Shown: positions 62,932 through 64,000 of the stretch, in pieces
Position numbering within the stretch: position 1 is the stretch's first letter
Layout of the letters: each line of letters begins with the position of its first letter
NCBI RefSeq assembly: GCF_000722685.1
Contig: NZ_JPFV01000015.1
Span: 334,714 to 398,713 of the forward strand
From: Streptococcus mitis
GTDB lineage: Bacteria > Bacillota > Bacilli > Lactobacillales > Streptococcaceae
Reading direction: 5' to 3'
Length of the DNA: 64,000 nucleotides
Program-made: the position numbers and the translations under genes
Notes under the pieces: model-generated
Seen by the model: only the letters and a program-made list of their open reading frames with translations
The model's database searches: none
Told to the model about the DNA's origin: nothing

Positions 62932-63957
62932 CTAGTTAAAGTAATGAAGTCCCATTGCTCCTTTAACCTCAGATAGGGTTTGACCTGCAACTTCACGCGC
63001 TCTTTCACTACCTTTTTGAAGCATATTATAAACTTCTCCCATATCCTTAGCAAATTCGATACGGCGCTCACGAATAGGACCAAGTTCACGTTCTAATATT
63101 TCAAGTAGATAACGTTTGGTTTTCACATCACCAAGACCACCTCGTTGATAATGTTCTTTCATATCAGCAATTTCTTGAGCATCTTCTGGACGACCAAAAA
63201 CATCTAGATAATGGAAAACCATATTTCCTTCAATTTTACCTGGATCTTCCACTCGAATATGATCTGGATCTGTATACATACTCATCACTTTTTTACGCAA
63301 AGTATCCGCATCATCAGCTAAATAAATACCGTTATTGAGTGATTTAGACATTTTAGCATTTCCATCTAAACCAGGTAAACGACCTGCTCTCTCATTTTCT
63401 GGATAAATACCTTCCGGTTCTACCAAAACATCACAGTTATATGCATTGTTAAAAGAACGAACAATTTCACGAGTCTGCTCAATCATTGGTTTCTGATCTG
63501 TCCCAACAGGAACATAATTGGCCTTAAAGGCTGTGATGTCAGCTGCTTGTGCAATTGGATAAACCAAAAATCCTGTTGGAATACTTTCTCCAAATCCCTT
63601 TTGAGCAATCTCTGTCTTGACAGTTGGATTACGCTCCAGACGTGCTAATGAAACTAGATTCATATAGTACATAGACAACTCAGCCAACTCTGGAATCTGG
63701 CTTTGAATAAAGATAGTTGACTTACTTGGATCCAATCCAACTGCAAGATAATCCAAAGCAACATTTCCGATAGACTCTACAATTGTTTGAGGGTCTTTAG
63801 CATGATCTGTCAAAGCTTGTTGGTCAGCCAAGAACACAAACATATCATACTTATCCTCTTCCTGTAATAAAACTCTATTTTTGAGACTTCCAACATAATG
63901 TCCAATATGCAATTTTCCTGTTGGACGGTCTCCTGTTAAAATAATGGGTTTAGTCAT
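62932..63957 (-). CDS. trpS: Tryptophanyl-tRNA synthetase
   Basis: 341 residues. Class I HIGH motif in [12 protein letters not shown] and KMSKS in NAKMSKSLN. Charges tRNA-Trp. Strong ribosome site (AAGGAG); the window ends 43 bases upstream, so its promoter is not visible. Confidence 0.98.
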   Translation of the reverse strand: MTKPIILTGDRPTGKLHIGHYVGSLKNRVLLQEEDKYDMFVFLADQQALTDHAKDPQTIVESIGNVALDYLAVGLDPSKSTIFIQSQIPELAELSMYYMNLVSLARLERNPTVKTEIAQKGFGESIPTGFLVYPIAQAADITAFKANYVPVGTDQKPMIEQTREIVRSFNNAYNCDVLVEPEGIYPENERAGRLPGLDGNAKMSKSLNNGIYLADDADTLRKKVMSMYTDPDHIRVEDPGKIEGNMVFHYLDVFGRPEDAQEIADMKEHYQRGGLGDVKTKRYLLEILERELGPIRERRIEFAKDMGEVYNMLQKGSERAREVAGQTLSEVKGAMGLHYFN

Positions 63958-64000
63958 TTTATTCTCCTTCGATATAGTCCCTTCAATTATAGCATTTTTT

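Noticed and set aside
63958..64000. T-box leader of trpS
   Set aside because: Only 43 bases are visible upstream; nothing can be judged.

Overview
The window is a low-GC Gram-positive chromosome segment from a mitis-group Streptococcus. It is best described as S. mitis-like rather than S. pneumoniae. The block trpS-guaB-recF-S4 protein-M16 peptidases-rodZ-pgsA-ecfA1A2T-mreCD-pcsB-rpsB-tsf-cysK-yigZ-comFAC-hpf-gdpP-rplI-dnaC-veg-cbpD-thiamine ABC-ctsR-clpC-dusB-hslO-glpKOF-dlt-adc is the known origin-flanking arrangement of pneumococcus and its relatives. BOX elements, ComX boxes and choline-binding repeats fit the same group. The pneumococcal cbpA and two-component system 06 genes are absent between dusB and clpC, and CbpD has one SH3b domain, both of which point away from S. 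pneumoniae. The species call is inference.

Layout. 1-8422 (minus): the N-terminal 2,807 residues of a giant YSIRK-signal surface protein, open at the window edge, made of three beta-type modules, a long helical repeat array and a C-terminal array of about 78-residue repeats. 8.7-11.5 kb is accessory: BOX elements, an Rpn-family nuclease gene followed by a tandem truncated copy, and a non-coding kilobase with seven DnaA boxes. 11.5-13.6 kb: SPFH protein and acid phosphatase lipoprotein. 13.7-14.05 kb: a previously unmarked Fst/par-type I toxin-antitoxin locus with a 32-residue toxin and a convergent antisense RNA. 14.2-17.7 kb: the zinc operon adcRCBA. 17.8-22.4 kb: dltXABCD, with a one-base homopolymer frameshift in dltB. 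22.5-28.2 kb: glycerol operon glpKOF and an Mga-like regulator. 28.4-30.8 kb: hslO, dusB and an isochorismatase-family gene. 30.8-35.0 kb: a lipoprotein with a WalR-type promoter, a small membrane protein, and ctsR-clpC. 35.1-38.1 kb: a TPP-riboswitch-controlled ABC transporter. 38.2-46.9 kb: cbpD, veg, dnaC, rplI, gdpP, hpf, comFC/comFA and yigZ. 47.1-50.3 kb: cysK, tsf, rpsB. 50.5-59.7 kb: pcsB, mreD/mreC, ECF module, pgsA, rodZ and two M16 peptidases. 59.8-64 kb: S4 protein, recF, guaB, trpS.

How the genes connect. Several systems act on the envelope: dlt (teichoic acid D-alanylation), pcsB and mreCD (cell wall growth), cbpD (fratricide lysin) and the giant adhesin. Three regulons are visible from their sites: ComX (cbpD, comFA), WalR/VicR (pcsB, and probably the lipoprotein at 30.8 kb) and stress or metal regulators with autoregulatory operators (CtsR, AdcR). 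The most notable points are the par locus, the Rpn gene with a strong internal ribosome binding site repeated in its truncated neighbour, the palindromic DnaA-box cluster away from oriC, the A-BBB-A-BB-A-B-A repeat order in the giant protein, and the dltB frameshift.
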